From JAOUGY01 sp963792365 (GTDB lineage Bacteria; Actinomycetota; Acidimicrobiia; Spongiisociales; ZC4RG35): a stretch of DNA of 64,000 nucleotides. The first letter of the stretch is position 1. Every line of letters begins with the position of its first letter. The stretch is from contig CAWBVW010000002.1 in NCBI GenBank assembly GCA_963792365.1, positions 124,001 to 188,000 on the forward strand, read 5' to 3'. The notes below the pieces were generated by a model that saw nothing but the letters and a program-made list of their open reading frames with translations, did not search any database and was not told the origin of the DNA. The position numbers and the translations under genes are program-made. Positions 51,684-60,088 of the stretch are shown here, in pieces.

Positions 51684-52124
51684 GTGAACATCGAAGACCA
51701 ACTCATCGACATCAGAACACGAGCAACCATCTCCTCCCTCTGGGTGTTCTTCTTCATCAACCACTTCTTCATGGCAATTCATGAGTTCGCCAATCCGGAG
51801 TTCATGGAAACTCTGCTCGCCGGCGAGTTCGCCGTCGGCGACACCACGCTGCTCATCGCGGCAGTCGCGCTCGAGCCGACGATTGCCATGATCGTTCTCT
51901 CCTGGGTCCTGCCGAGCAGAGCAAACTGGATCTCCAACGCCTCGGTCGCCGTATTCGCCATTGCACTCGAAGTAGCGTCCGGCCTCGACTCGGACCTGGA
52001 CAACAAGTTCTTCATCGCTGCCGAACTCACAGGCCTGATCGCCATCATCGTCATCTCGGTCAAATGGCGGTCGAGGCTCAGACTCAACATGCCATTGGAA
52101 CCAGCTCGAACTCTCGGGGAGTAA
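51684..52124 (+). CDS. small four-helix membrane protein (DUF6326-like)
   Basis: A 146-residue protein with four membrane segments (~18-36, ~55-80, ~84-105, ~112-130). The pattern SSLWVFFFINHFFMAIHEF, then AVALEPTIAMIVLSWVLPSRANW resembles the DUF6326 family of small membrane proteins. It follows tetR on the same strand, with its own promoter carrying the same operator-like sites. Function unknown; being TetR-controlled suggests a response to a small toxic molecule. Confidence 0.65.
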   Translation: MNIEDQLIDIRTRATISSLWVFFFINHFFMAIHEFANPEFMETLLAGEFAVGDTTLLIAAVALEPTIAMIVLSWVLPSRANWISNASVAVFAIALEVASGLDSDLDNKFFIAAELTGLIAIIVISVKWRSRLRLNMPLEPARTLGE

Positions 52125-52641
52125 AGGTCACCGCACTGGGGCCCACGAGCACGGCCGCACCAACCGCCCGCCCAGGGCTGTTGCGGCACATCCGCTTCGC
52201 TACATCGGGACGATGTCCTCTGGGCAGCCGAACACCGCCCGGTCGAACGTGGAGTCCGACGAGGAGGACCGATGACCGTCACGACCGAGAACGTGTGGGC
52301 CGACTTTCTGGCAGTCTTGGCCCGGTCGCCGAGCAGGTGTCGAGGGCGCGGTCGACCGCAACGTCCACCGGGGGACGGTCGCCGAACTCCGTGCTCTTAC
52401 CCAAACCAGCTGAACCACCCAGATCAGCTGATCGGGAGCGATAACACCCATCTCTCCGAATGCGCGGGATCGAAGCCTCTTTGTGTCAAGTGGGTTGTTT
52501 TGGGCGCGGTGGACCTGGCCGGGTTCCCGGCCGGGGTGTAGGTTTGGGGGTGGCCCGGGGTGGCTTAGCTGAAGAGCCGGTGATCAGGATGTGAGGCCGG
52601 CCACGCGAGCTTTGGAGACGTTCCTGGGTGCCCCCCGGGCC
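52125..52641. other. non-coding stretch between membrane protein gene and IS110 remnant
   Basis: About 517 bases with no convincing gene. The right ~140 bases are G/C-rich with hairpin potential (for example CCGGGTTCCCGG near 52525 and CCCCCCGGGCCC near 52630) and may be the 3' non-coding flank of the IS110-type element. The left part shows only short spurious frames. Confidence 0.5.
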
Positions 52642-53250
52642 CTAGCTGGTGCTGTTGTGCTGGTCGGCGATGAGGCGGCGATACACGGCGTCAGAGACGC
52701 GTCGTTTCAATGCTCGGAGAGCTTCCTTTTTCGTTTTGCCCTCGGCCAGTTTCTTGTCGTAGTAGACCCTGCCGGGGGTGTCGAAGCGGATCTGGGTGAC
52801 GGCGGCCATGTGGATGGCGTGGTTCAGTTTCCGGTTGCCGCGCAGGCTGAGCCGATGCCGGCTCTTGCCCCCTGAGGAGTACTCGATGGGTGCGGTGCCG
52901 TTGTATGCGGCGTAGTGATCTGCGGTGGCGAACCGTGCCGGGTTGCCGGTGTATCCGATCAGGAACGCGGCCACGATCGGGCCGACGCCGTAGACGTCGG
53001 TCACCGTGGTGCCCGAAGCAGCTACTGCCCGCCGAATCTGTGTCTTGTTGGTCTTGATGTCTCGATCGAGACGGCGAATGTCGGCGAGATGGGTTCGGGC
53101 GTGGGCACGGCGTTGTTCTGAGACGTAGTCCAGGGTGCGCATGTTGCGCAGCAGTTGGCTGGCCCGGTTTGGTGACACCCGAGCTGGGATTCCGCCTGGT
53201 CGGAGCTGGACCAGTACCGAATGCAGGCGGCATACCGCCTGGGTCCTCAG
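52642..53250 (-). pseudogene. IS110-family transposase, C-terminal fragment
   Basis: About 200 codons match the second half of IS110 transposases: TQAVCRLHSVL, then the Transposase_20 domain with VYGVGPIVAAFLIGYTG, the Gly-rich YNGTAPIEYSSGGKSRHR and LNHAIHMAAVTQIRFDTPG with YYDKKLAEGKTKKEALRALKR. The N-terminal DEDD/RuvC-like domain is absent: homology ends near 53250 and is replaced by unrelated charged sequence. An inactive remnant. Confidence 0.85.
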
Positions 53251-53583
53251 CGTGAGGCGGCCGAGCGGGAGCGAAGGCGCGAGCGCAAAATGGCGGAGCG
53301 GGCGAGGAGCGAAGAGCGAGAGTCGCGAGACGAGCGCTGAGATTCCGAGGGTCGGCCGGGTCAATCACCGCTACCACTGGAAGCGGCGGGTGGCCCCCCA
53401 ACGTCCTCGTGGCCCAACCGGCACGTCGTGCCCCGAGGCATGCAACTGGGACGCGGGTCACGAGCACATCGAGCTCCCCGAACTGTGAGAATTCGGATGG
53501 CGTCGCCCCGAGGTGTCGTGTCTTCCTGTGCAAGCCACCACAGCGCGTCGTCGGGAGGCGGTGGCCGTCCCAGGGAAGGACAG
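53251..53583. other. chimeric remnant sequence upstream of the IS110 fragment
   Basis: No intact gene. On the plus strand 53252-53340 reads as a very charged frame (EAAERERRRERKMAERARSE, then a stop), which looks like a truncated gene tail. Another plus frame to 53488 ends in CPEACNWDAGHEHIELPEL with a Cys pair. Both look like decayed gene ends joined at the transposon break. Confidence 0.4.
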
Positions 53584-54354
53584 CTAGGTCCCGTGAGAGG
53601 TCAGCCAGCCGGCGAGTGAGTCGGCCCAGTGATCGTCGGTCTGTGAGTCCTCACGCCTGAGATCGCCGCCGATGAGTCCGTCTCGGAGAACGACCACGCG
53701 CCGGGCCCGGGCGGCGACGTTCGGGTCGTGCGTGACCAGCACCACGGTGCGGCCTTCCCGATTGACCTCGGTCATGAGGTCCATGATCTCCTCCGCCATA
53801 GCGGCATTCAGGGCGCCGGACGGCTCGTCGCCGAAGACCACGTCCGGCGAGTTGATCAGGGCTCGAGCGATGGCGGCACGCTGCAGCTGGCCACCGGACG
53901 CCTGCGTGATCTCGCGATCCGCCAACTCCCCGATCCCGACCCGATCCAACAGCTGCCTGGCGCGGCTGACGACGGCGTCGCGATCGTCCGGGGTGGCGGT
54001 GAACCCGGGGAGCACGACGTTGTCGAGGATGGTCAGGTTGCGCAGCAAGTGGACCTGTTGGAACACGAAACCCATTCGTGTCAATCGGAGGTCGGCCAGA
54101 TCTCGCTGACGGAGCGCGGTGATCTCGACGGCGCCTGCACCGTCGACGTGGAGCGTCACCGTTCCCTCGGTGGCATCGTCCATTCCGCTCAGGCAGTACA
54201 ACAGGGTGGATTTGCCAGAGCCCGACGGTCCCATGATTGCGACGAAGTCGCCTCGGTCGATGTCGAGGTCGATGCCTCGAAGGGCCTTGGTTCGAGCGTC
54301 GCCTTCGCCGAAAGACTTGTGGATGCTGTGGGCAGTCAGGTGAACGGGGGACAT
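53584..54354 (-). CDS. ABC transporter ATP-binding protein (LolD/MacB type)
   Basis: A 256-residue ATPase: Walker A GPSGSGKST (residues 42-50), Q-loop VFQQVHLLRNLT, an altered signature QASGGQLQRAAIARAL, Walker B VVFGDEPSGAL and switch VTHDPNVAARA. Belongs to the MacB-like family that drives FtsX-type permeases by mechanotransmission rather than by a classical channel. It starts one base after the stop of the permease gene. Last gene of the tetR-MFS-ftsX-ABC operon. Confidence 0.93.
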   Translation of the reverse strand: MSPVHLTAHSIHKSFGEGDARTKALRGIDLDIDRGDFVAIMGPSGSGKSTLLYCLSGMDDATEGTVTLHVDGAGAVEITALRQRDLADLRLTRMGFVFQQVHLLRNLTILDNVVLPGFTATPDDRDAVVSRARQLLDRVGIGELADREITQASGGQLQRAAIARALINSPDVVFGDEPSGALNAAMAEEIMDLMTEVNREGRTVVLVTHDPNVAARARRVVVLRDGLIGGDLRREDSQTDDHWADSLAGWLTSHGT

Positions 54355-54355
54355 G

Positions 54356-56698
54356 TCACTCCTCGCTGAGATGGGTAATGCCGAGACGATCGAACGACCT
54401 GGTGGAGATGGCGGCCACGATGACGACGGTCGCTATCAACGACAACGGCACGGCGACGTAGGCCAGGAGCGGATCAACATCGAAGCGGAGTGCCGGAGCT
54501 CCCAGCGTTCCGATGACCCCGGCCACCATCCATCGGCCTACGGTGGCGACGAGCACGGTCCCGAGCGCGATGCCAGCGACCAGCACGACCAGGAACCTGG
54601 TCAGGTACTGGAGGCGGAGCGACCGATCGGACACGCCGAGACCTCGCTGGATGGCGATCTGGGATCGGTCGCGGGCAATGACCATCTGGGCGAACATGGC
54701 TGCGATGAGGGCTGCCAGCGTGACGGCCGTCAGGGCTGCGGCGGTGGCCACGGTGGCGGTCTGCTCGATCAAGTCACCCAAGGTCTGATCGGCGAATTCG
54801 ACCATCTCGATCGTCTGGACCGCCGGGTAGGTGCTCGACAGCCGTTCTGCGAGCTCGGTGGGGGTCACACCGTCGACTGCGTCGAGCAACATGGTCCGCC
54901 AAACGATTGGTTCTCCTTCGACCACGACCTGACCCTTGGCCGTGCGGCCACCGTTGGTCATGTCCTGGTAGATCCCGACGAGCGTGACATCCCGCGAGCC
55001 GGTCTCACCGCGCAGCGTGATCGTCCCGCCGACGTCTGCACCCAAGGTGTCTGCGGCGAGCGAGGACACCGAGATCTCATCCGGCGCGTCCGGAGAGGTC
55101 CCTTTCAGATACGACAGCGGGAAGACGGCGTGATCGCCGGTTTCGAGGGGCAGGTGCTCCCACTCCCCGTCGACATTGAGAACCTCGAACCGTGCCGTCA
55201 CGAACGATGCCACTCGGTCCACATCGGGGTCTTGCTCGAGCGCCGACACGAGCTCGGACGACTGGGTGACGGCGGCCGGCGTCCGGAGTTCGAGTCGGAG
55301 GTCGGCGACGCCGGTGCCCAGGTAGGTGATGAACGTCGGAGAGGTGACGGTGGTCCAGAGATTGAGCGGCACCAGGATCAGGAAAGTGCACAGCGTCAGC
55401 ACCGCCAGCAGCATCCTGTGGGTCCGGAAGCCGCGGCGGATGTCGTTCAGTCCCATCCACACTCCGGGTGGGAGGTGGCTCCCGACGAGTCGGAGAGAGG
55501 CGGTCCGGGCCGGCCACCACGCTCGCCTTCTTTGCGGCGCGGTTGTCGCTCGCAGCGCATCCATGGTCGAGATCCGTCCCAGCCGTCGCAGCATCAGCGC
55601 ACACCAGACAACGATGGCCACGACCACCAGGCCGGCGCCCAAGACCGGGCCGGCGGCGACCCACCATGATCCCTCGGCTTCGCCCAATTGCAGCCGCAGC
55701 GACGCGGTGACGGCTCTGGCAGCGGGAACACTCAGCAACGCCCCCAGGACCCCGCCGATCAGCGCCAACGCCACATACTTGCTGAGATAGAGCCTGCGAA
55801 TTCGCTTCTCGGGCATCCCGATCGCCTTCATGACTCCGATCTCATGGGTGTCGCGTTCGACGGCGGTCAGGAACGAGAACCGCAGCGCAATGGCGGCAAC
55901 GGCAAGCATCAACGCGGACAGCAGGGTGAGGACGGCGATTCCGATGCCGTGGGAGACGGCGTTGAGGAGAAAGAAGGTGGTTCGATCCAGCAGCGGCCCG
56001 TTGGTGGCCGGCCCGGTTGCCGTGTAGGCGTCCGACACTGCTCTTGTCCCGGTCGGGTCCGCCACCAGGAACTCGATCAAGTACTCGGGTTCGTCGATGT
56101 GTCGGGCGATCGCCGTGTGATCCTCCGCCGAGATCAGGAGACGCTTCGAGGTGGCGAAGGTGGGGTTCATCATCGAGTCCCGCAGGAACCCGGTCACGGT
56201 GAAGTCGAAGCGCTCCTCGGGGAGACGCACCGAGACCGTGTCACCGACCTCGGCGTTCTGTGTCTGGAAGTAGTAGAGCGGAAGGACGATCTCTCCGGGA
56301 CCGACTTCCAGGATCTCGTCATCGAGGTCGAGCAGCAAGTCGAAGGTCTCGTTCTGTGTGACGAGCGCCGGTTGGAGCACGCTCCCGGATTGTGGTTCCT
56401 CGCCCAGGTACAGCTGATCGGCGGGGATGGGCAGGGTCTTGCTCACCTGCGACTCGGCCACCTCGGGCTGGCGGTCCGCCCAGGCGTGGACCGATGCGGG
56501 GTCCACCTCACCCAGATGCATCTGCACCACATCGGGGGTACGGGCAACCTCGAACAGCTCGCCGATGGCGCCGCTCAGCTGGGTGATGACACTTCCCCCT
56601 ATCGCCGCCAGGAGCGCCGCCAGGCCGATGAGCCCTGCGAGGACGATGCTCGTAGTGCGGGTTCTACGCAGATCTGCGCGAAGCATCCGGGTCAACAT
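54356..56698 (-). CDS. FtsX/MacB-type ABC transporter permease (duplicated)
   Basis: A 780-residue permease with two FtsX units. The first helix (~15-40) is followed by a large extracellular domain (~45-255), three helices (~265-385), a second anchor helix (~430-450), a second extracellular domain (~455-640) and three C-terminal helices (~650-770). The cytosolic RDTHEIGVMKAIGMPEKRIRRLYL and RDRSQIAIQRGLGVSDRSLRL loops are the FtsX coupling motifs. Likely exports or senses antimicrobials or lipids with the ATPase. ATG 56698 overlaps the MFS gene by seven bases. Confidence 0.9.
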   Translation of the reverse strand: MLTRMLRADLRRTRTTSIVLAGLIGLAALLAAIGGSVITQLSGAIGELFEVARTPDVVQMHLGEVDPASVHAWADRQPEVAESQVSKTLPIPADQLYLGEEPQSGSVLQPALVTQNETFDLLLDLDDEILEVGPGEIVLPLYYFQTQNAEVGDTVSVRLPEERFDFTVTGFLRDSMMNPTFATSKRLLISAEDHTAIARHIDEPEYLIEFLVADPTGTRAVSDAYTATGPATNGPLLDRTTFFLLNAVSHGIGIAVLTLLSALMLAVAAIALRFSFLTAVERDTHEIGVMKAIGMPEKRIRRLYLSKYVALALIGGVLGALLSVPAARAVTASLRLQLGEAEGSWWVAAGPVLGAGLVVVAIVVWCALMLRRLGRISTMDALRATTAPQRRRAWWPARTASLRLVGSHLPPGVWMGLNDIRRGFRTHRMLLAVLTLCTFLILVPLNLWTTVTSPTFITYLGTGVADLRLELRTPAAVTQSSELVSALEQDPDVDRVASFVTARFEVLNVDGEWEHLPLETGDHAVFPLSYLKGTSPDAPDEISVSSLAADTLGADVGGTITLRGETGSRDVTLVGIYQDMTNGGRTAKGQVVVEGEPIVWRTMLLDAVDGVTPTELAERLSSTYPAVQTIEMVEFADQTLGDLIEQTATVATAAALTAVTLAALIAAMFAQMVIARDRSQIAIQRGLGVSDRSLRLQYLTRFLVVLVAGIALGTVLVATVGRWMVAGVIGTLGAPALRFDVDPLLAYVAVPLSLIATVVIVAAISTRSFDRLGITHLSEE

Positions 56699-58017
56699 GC
56701 GCCCACCTCCAGTTCGGTCTCATGCGCCGCGTCGGGCTCCAATGCCGCAACCGCCGAGCAGCGGTCGACCGCCCTGCCGGAGATCAGCACCATGACGCCT
56801 GCGAGGCTGAAGATCAGCGCGATTCCACGGCCAGGTCCGACACCAACGACTGTACCCAGCGTCGAGCCGAGGAGACCGTCGGAGGCCATCAAGGGCTCGA
56901 AGACGAGGTCTGCGAGCGGCCCGGCGACCACATAGGCCACAGGGAAGCCGAGCTGGGAGACCAAGCCGATCAGACCCCATGCCCGGCCCTGGGTCTCGTT
57001 GGGCAGCGAAGACCGGACGAGCACGTCGGCTCCGGTGTTGACGAGTGCCAGGGATGCGAAGAACAGGAACCCCATCAAACCGACCCACCACACGGAGCCG
57101 TAGGGGAGTGCGAACAGGAAACCGCCGGCGCCGAAGAGGCCCAACACGAGGGCGCCGTGGCTGCCTCGGCGGGCGGTGATTGCGGCCACGACGACGCTGC
57201 CGGCGATCAGACCCGACGCCGCCACCGACTCCAGGGCCCCCTGGGCGGTCACGGAGATGCGAGGGAGCATCAGCGGCTTGAACAGCACCTGGGCGAGCCC
57301 GGCGGCGAAGGTCGTCAGCACGAAGATCCTCACCAGGACCATGACCCCACGGGCATTCGAGAGAACCCTGGCTCCCTCCCTCAGGTCGGATAGGACGCCT
57401 GCGGTGACCTTCGAACGGGTGGGTCGATCGATGGAACGCCGAACCACCATTGTGCAGGCGACGGTCACCACGACGGTTGCCGCATCGATGGCCAGGACCG
57501 TGTGGATGGAGGAGAGGGCAAGGACCAGTCCGGCCGCCAATGGAGCGACCAGCAGCCGTCCGGCACCGATCAATTGCATGAGTGCTGAGCTTCGTGCGTA
57601 GTCGTCGGCATCGACGAGGTCGGTGATCGAGGCCTTGAACGACGGCTCGGACAGGGACGCGAACGTTCCGGTGACCAGCATCCCGAAGCACACGAGGACG
57701 ATCGATGGGTCCTGATGTGACAACGCCCACCACACGATGGCGATGCCGATGACACCGCCCCCGTCACCCATCGCCATCAGTAGGCGACGGTCGTAGCGGT
57801 CGGCTGCCACCCCGGTGATCGGTCCCAGGAGGATCGGAGGGACCAGGCCGCATGCGAGTACGGCAGAAACTGCGCTGGCGCTGCCGGTCAGCCCGAAGAC
57901 GATCGCCCCCACCCCAAAGGCGGTCATGCCGCTCCCCATGGCGTTGATCAACCCTCCGGCCCACAACACCAGAAAACGCTTCACCGAGCGAGATTGGATG
58001 TCGGTCACAGCGCTCAT
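56692..58017 (-). CDS. MFS efflux transporter
   Basis: A 441-residue protein with ~12 hydrophobic helices and MFS motif A in the loop between helices 2 and 3 (GVAADRYDRRLLMAMGD). The family pattern (LWAGGLINAMGSGMTAFGV, then SEPSFKASITDLVDADDY) resembles MefA-like macrolide/drug exporters (MFS_3). ATG 58017 is two bases past the tetR stop. The combination of MFS and FtsX/ABC exporters in one operon suggests a resistance module. Confidence 0.9.
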   Translation of the reverse strand: MSAVTDIQSRSVKRFLVLWAGGLINAMGSGMTAFGVGAIVFGLTGSASAVSAVLACGLVPPILLGPITGVAADRYDRRLLMAMGDGGGVIGIAIVWWALSHQDPSIVLVCFGMLVTGTFASLSEPSFKASITDLVDADDYARSSALMQLIGAGRLLVAPLAAGLVLALSSIHTVLAIDAATVVVTVACTMVVRRSIDRPTRSKVTAGVLSDLREGARVLSNARGVMVLVRIFVLTTFAAGLAQVLFKPLMLPRISVTAQGALESVAASGLIAGSVVVAAITARRGSHGALVLGLFGAGGFLFALPYGSVWWVGLMGFLFFASLALVNTGADVLVRSSLPNETQGRAWGLIGLVSQLGFPVAYVVAGPLADLVFEPLMASDGLLGSTLGTVVGVGPGRGIALIFSLAGVMVLISGRAVDRCSAVAALEPDAAHETELEVGAC

Positions 58018-58018
58018 G

Positions 58019-58645
58019 TCAGTCTTCTCCCAGGAGTTGGGCGCGATCTGAGAATGTCCCCTCCGCAGCACCGAACAGCCGCTCGGCCGCGACGAGCAGG
58101 GCGGGCAGCAGCCGATCCATGTCGGGTGTGTACCCCTCAAATCCTCCGTCGGTCAGGAACGCGGCGGCAGTCAGCAGAATCGCCACGGCCTCGTCGGGGA
58201 ATGGCGTGTCGAACACGCCGTCAGCGATCCCTTCCCGAACCACCTTTGCGATGACCGGCGTCAGCAGATTCACGGTGGCGATGTGGCTCAGCAGATGGAA
58301 CTCGGCGTTGCCGGCTTCGTGCAGCGAGGTCACCAGGGCGGCAGTGTCGTCGCCGAGACGTTGCGCGGCGAAAATGGCCAGAACCCGGTCGGGACTGGGC
58401 ATCCCCGCATCCGCTGCGATGGTCTCCGCTCGAGCCCGTCCCTCATCGGCGACCTGCAGCACCACCGCCCGCAGCACCTCCTCTTTGGAGGGGAAGTGGT
58501 GATAGAAGGTGCCCTTGGCGATCCCGACCGCCCCCAGGATGTCGTTGATCGTCGTTGCGGCGTATCCCTTCGACACGAACAGTTGGATCGCCGCCGCAAC
58601 GATCTCCTGGCGGCGCACAGCCGGGGCTTTGCTGATCCGGACCAT
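58019..58645 (-). CDS. TetR-family regulator of the efflux operon
   Basis: A 208-residue TetR protein: RRQEIVAAAIQLFVSKGYAATTINDIL and recognition helix VGIAKGTFYHHFPSKEEVL, with a helical ligand domain. It is the first gene of the MFS-FtsX-ABC operon. The promoter upstream carries a GACCGAC-G-GTCGGTC palindrome exactly in its spacer, so autoregulation and operon repression are likely. Confidence 0.92.
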   Translation of the reverse strand: MVRISKAPAVRRQEIVAAAIQLFVSKGYAATTINDILGAVGIAKGTFYHHFPSKEEVLRAVVLQVADEGRARAETIAADAGMPSPDRVLAIFAAQRLGDDTAALVTSLHEAGNAEFHLLSHIATVNLLTPVIAKVVREGIADGVFDTPFPDEAVAILLTAAAFLTDGGFEGYTPDMDRLLPALLVAAERLFGAAEGTFSDRAQLLGED

Positions 58646-58680
58646 TTATCACTCGCAGTCGTCGATAGCTGGCGAACGGG

Positions 58681-58710
58681 AACATAGACCGACGGTCGGT
58701 CGCCTGTCAA
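58681..58710 (-). promoter_or_regulatory. promoter and TetR operator of the efflux operon
   Basis: Read on the minus strand: -35 TTGACA (58710-58705), 18-base spacer, -10 TATGTT (58686-58681). The spacer holds the palindrome GACCGAC-N-GTCGGTC (58687-58701), so a bound repressor would block RNA polymerase. Confidence 0.8.
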
Positions 58711-58826
58711 GGGGTAACAGCAATTCGCACAGGAACCGTCGGACGCTCACTGGAAGAACAATGGCGGTAGGCACTCCTGATGCACGATCAGATCCATCCA
58801 TCACTACGGGGGTGGGATTGGTCGGC

Positions 58827-59164
58827 ATGGGGAACATACTCACCGAGGAGATCGACGGAGAGGTCTGGCGGTGTGAACTACGTGAGATCTCCCGCCGACC
58901 CATCGTTGTCCTCTCGCGAGACGTAGCAGTCCCGCGGCTCCGCCGAACGCTGACCGCTCCGTGTACGACCAACACCAGGGGTCTGCCCAGCGAGGTCGTG
59001 CTCGACCCAGAAGACGATCCGATCCTCGAACGTTGGCGGTGAATCTGGATTCGATCGAGAGCGTCTCGGTCGGAACGCTCACCGAGCGGCCAGGACGCCT
59101 GAGCGATGAGCGAATGCGCCGGGTGTGCGACGCGCTCAACGTCGCTGTCAATTACTTCCTCTGA
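58827..59164 (+). pseudogene. MazF-type endoribonuclease toxin, frameshifted
   Basis: The first ~70 codons (EIDGEVWRCELREISRRPIV, then VLSRDVAVPRLRRTLTAPCT and LPSEVVLDPEDDPILERW) match MazF/PemK toxins and end at a TGA at 59040. The rest of the fold continues in another frame (LAVNLDSIESVSVGTL, RLSDERMRRVCDALNVAVNYF) to 59164. A one-base slip near 59034 separates them. No antitoxin gene is seen directly upstream. It is either a decayed toxin or a sequencing error. Confidence 0.75.
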
Positions 59165-59251
59165 AGGTTGTCGAATCCGCACGGGATCGCCAAATCCCGG
59201 ACACGAACGCACGGTTCGGCACGTGCACCCGATCGGCACATACGAGTGCGG

Positions 59252-59596
59252 TTACAGCTCTCTGAGGCGGAGGGTGCGCACGGGTTCGAAGTCGGATCGA
59301 TTCCGGGTGGCCAGACCCAGCCTGTGTTCGATCGCGGTTGCTGCGATGAGGGCATCGGGGAGACGGATGCCGCTCTCTCGGCGGATTCGACCGGCGCGTT
59401 CGGCCACCGTGCGATCGACCGGGATTTCGCGGAACGGTGCAAGGAGGGTGCTGACCATGTTGGAGGCGGCGTTGCCGGCGAAGAGCTCGGCTCGAGTGAT
59501 GACCGAGTAGTGCAGCCGGTGGCGGCCGGGGGCGAGCTGCCGGGCGCCTCGGAGGTGGTCGATGAAGACGTCGGTATCGACGAGGATGTCAGCCAC
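59252..59596 (-). CDS. vapC: VapC-type PIN-domain toxin (second copy)
   Basis: A 114-residue PIN protein: Asp7 (ILVDTDVFIDHLRG), Glu37 (VITRAELFAGN), Asp81 (RLPDALIAATAIEHRLGLATRN) and a final acidic residue near Asp102 form the metal site. GTG 59596 lies inside the vapB end (eight-base overlap). Shorter than, and not closely related to, the copy at 47742. Confidence 0.88.
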   Translation of the reverse strand: MADILVDTDVFIDHLRGARQLAPGRHRLHYSVITRAELFAGNAASNMVSTLLAPFREIPVDRTVAERAGRIRRESGIRLPDALIAATAIEHRLGLATRNRSDFEPVRTLRLREL

Positions 59597-59810
59597 GATC
59601 CCACTCGTCCCGGCTCGGCACCGTGGCATCCGGAGCGGAACCGAAGGTAGCCGCAAGCGCCAGGTCGGGATCGGGTGTCTCGTCTTCCAGGTACGAATCG
59701 AGGGCACGCCGGATGATCTCGGCCATGGTCACGCCTTCCGCTTCGACGAGGGCATCGATGCGTTGGCGCTGCTCTTCAGTGAGGTACACCTGGGTGCGAG
59801 TCGCGGACAT
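59589..59810 (-). CDS. vapB: VapB-type ribbon-helix-helix antitoxin (second copy)
   Basis: A 73-residue CopG-type protein: TRTQVYLTEEQRQRIDALVE and the second helix VTMAEIIRRALDSYLEDE, then an acidic tail for toxin binding. ATG 59810 gives the usual short N-terminus; the longer frame is unlikely. Upstream, TGCTGTA is repeated at 12-base spacing on the coding strand (around 59810-59832), a possible RHH operator. Confidence 0.85.
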   Translation of the reverse strand: MSATRTQVYLTEEQRQRIDALVEAEGVTMAEIIRRALDSYLEDETPDPDLALAATFGSAPDATVPSRDEWDRG

Positions 59811-60088
59811 ACAGCAGAATGTACAGCACGATACCGCCCAGATCAACGGTTCCGGAGCGAGAACGCCCACTTCGCTGACTAGCGCCGAGCGGCACCGTTG
59901 CGCTCGGGTTCCGAACACTCATCGTGATGATTTGGCCTTGTCCCGCCGGTGGCTTGATGCGCGTCCGAGGGGTCGTGATTGTCTGTGGTGGTCGACCGTT
60001 CGGTCTAGGAGGATCGTCTCGATAGGATCGGCAAATGAACACGGCAGACGGCTTTCGTCGATTTTGTGCGCTGTTGGTCAGCCCGCCG

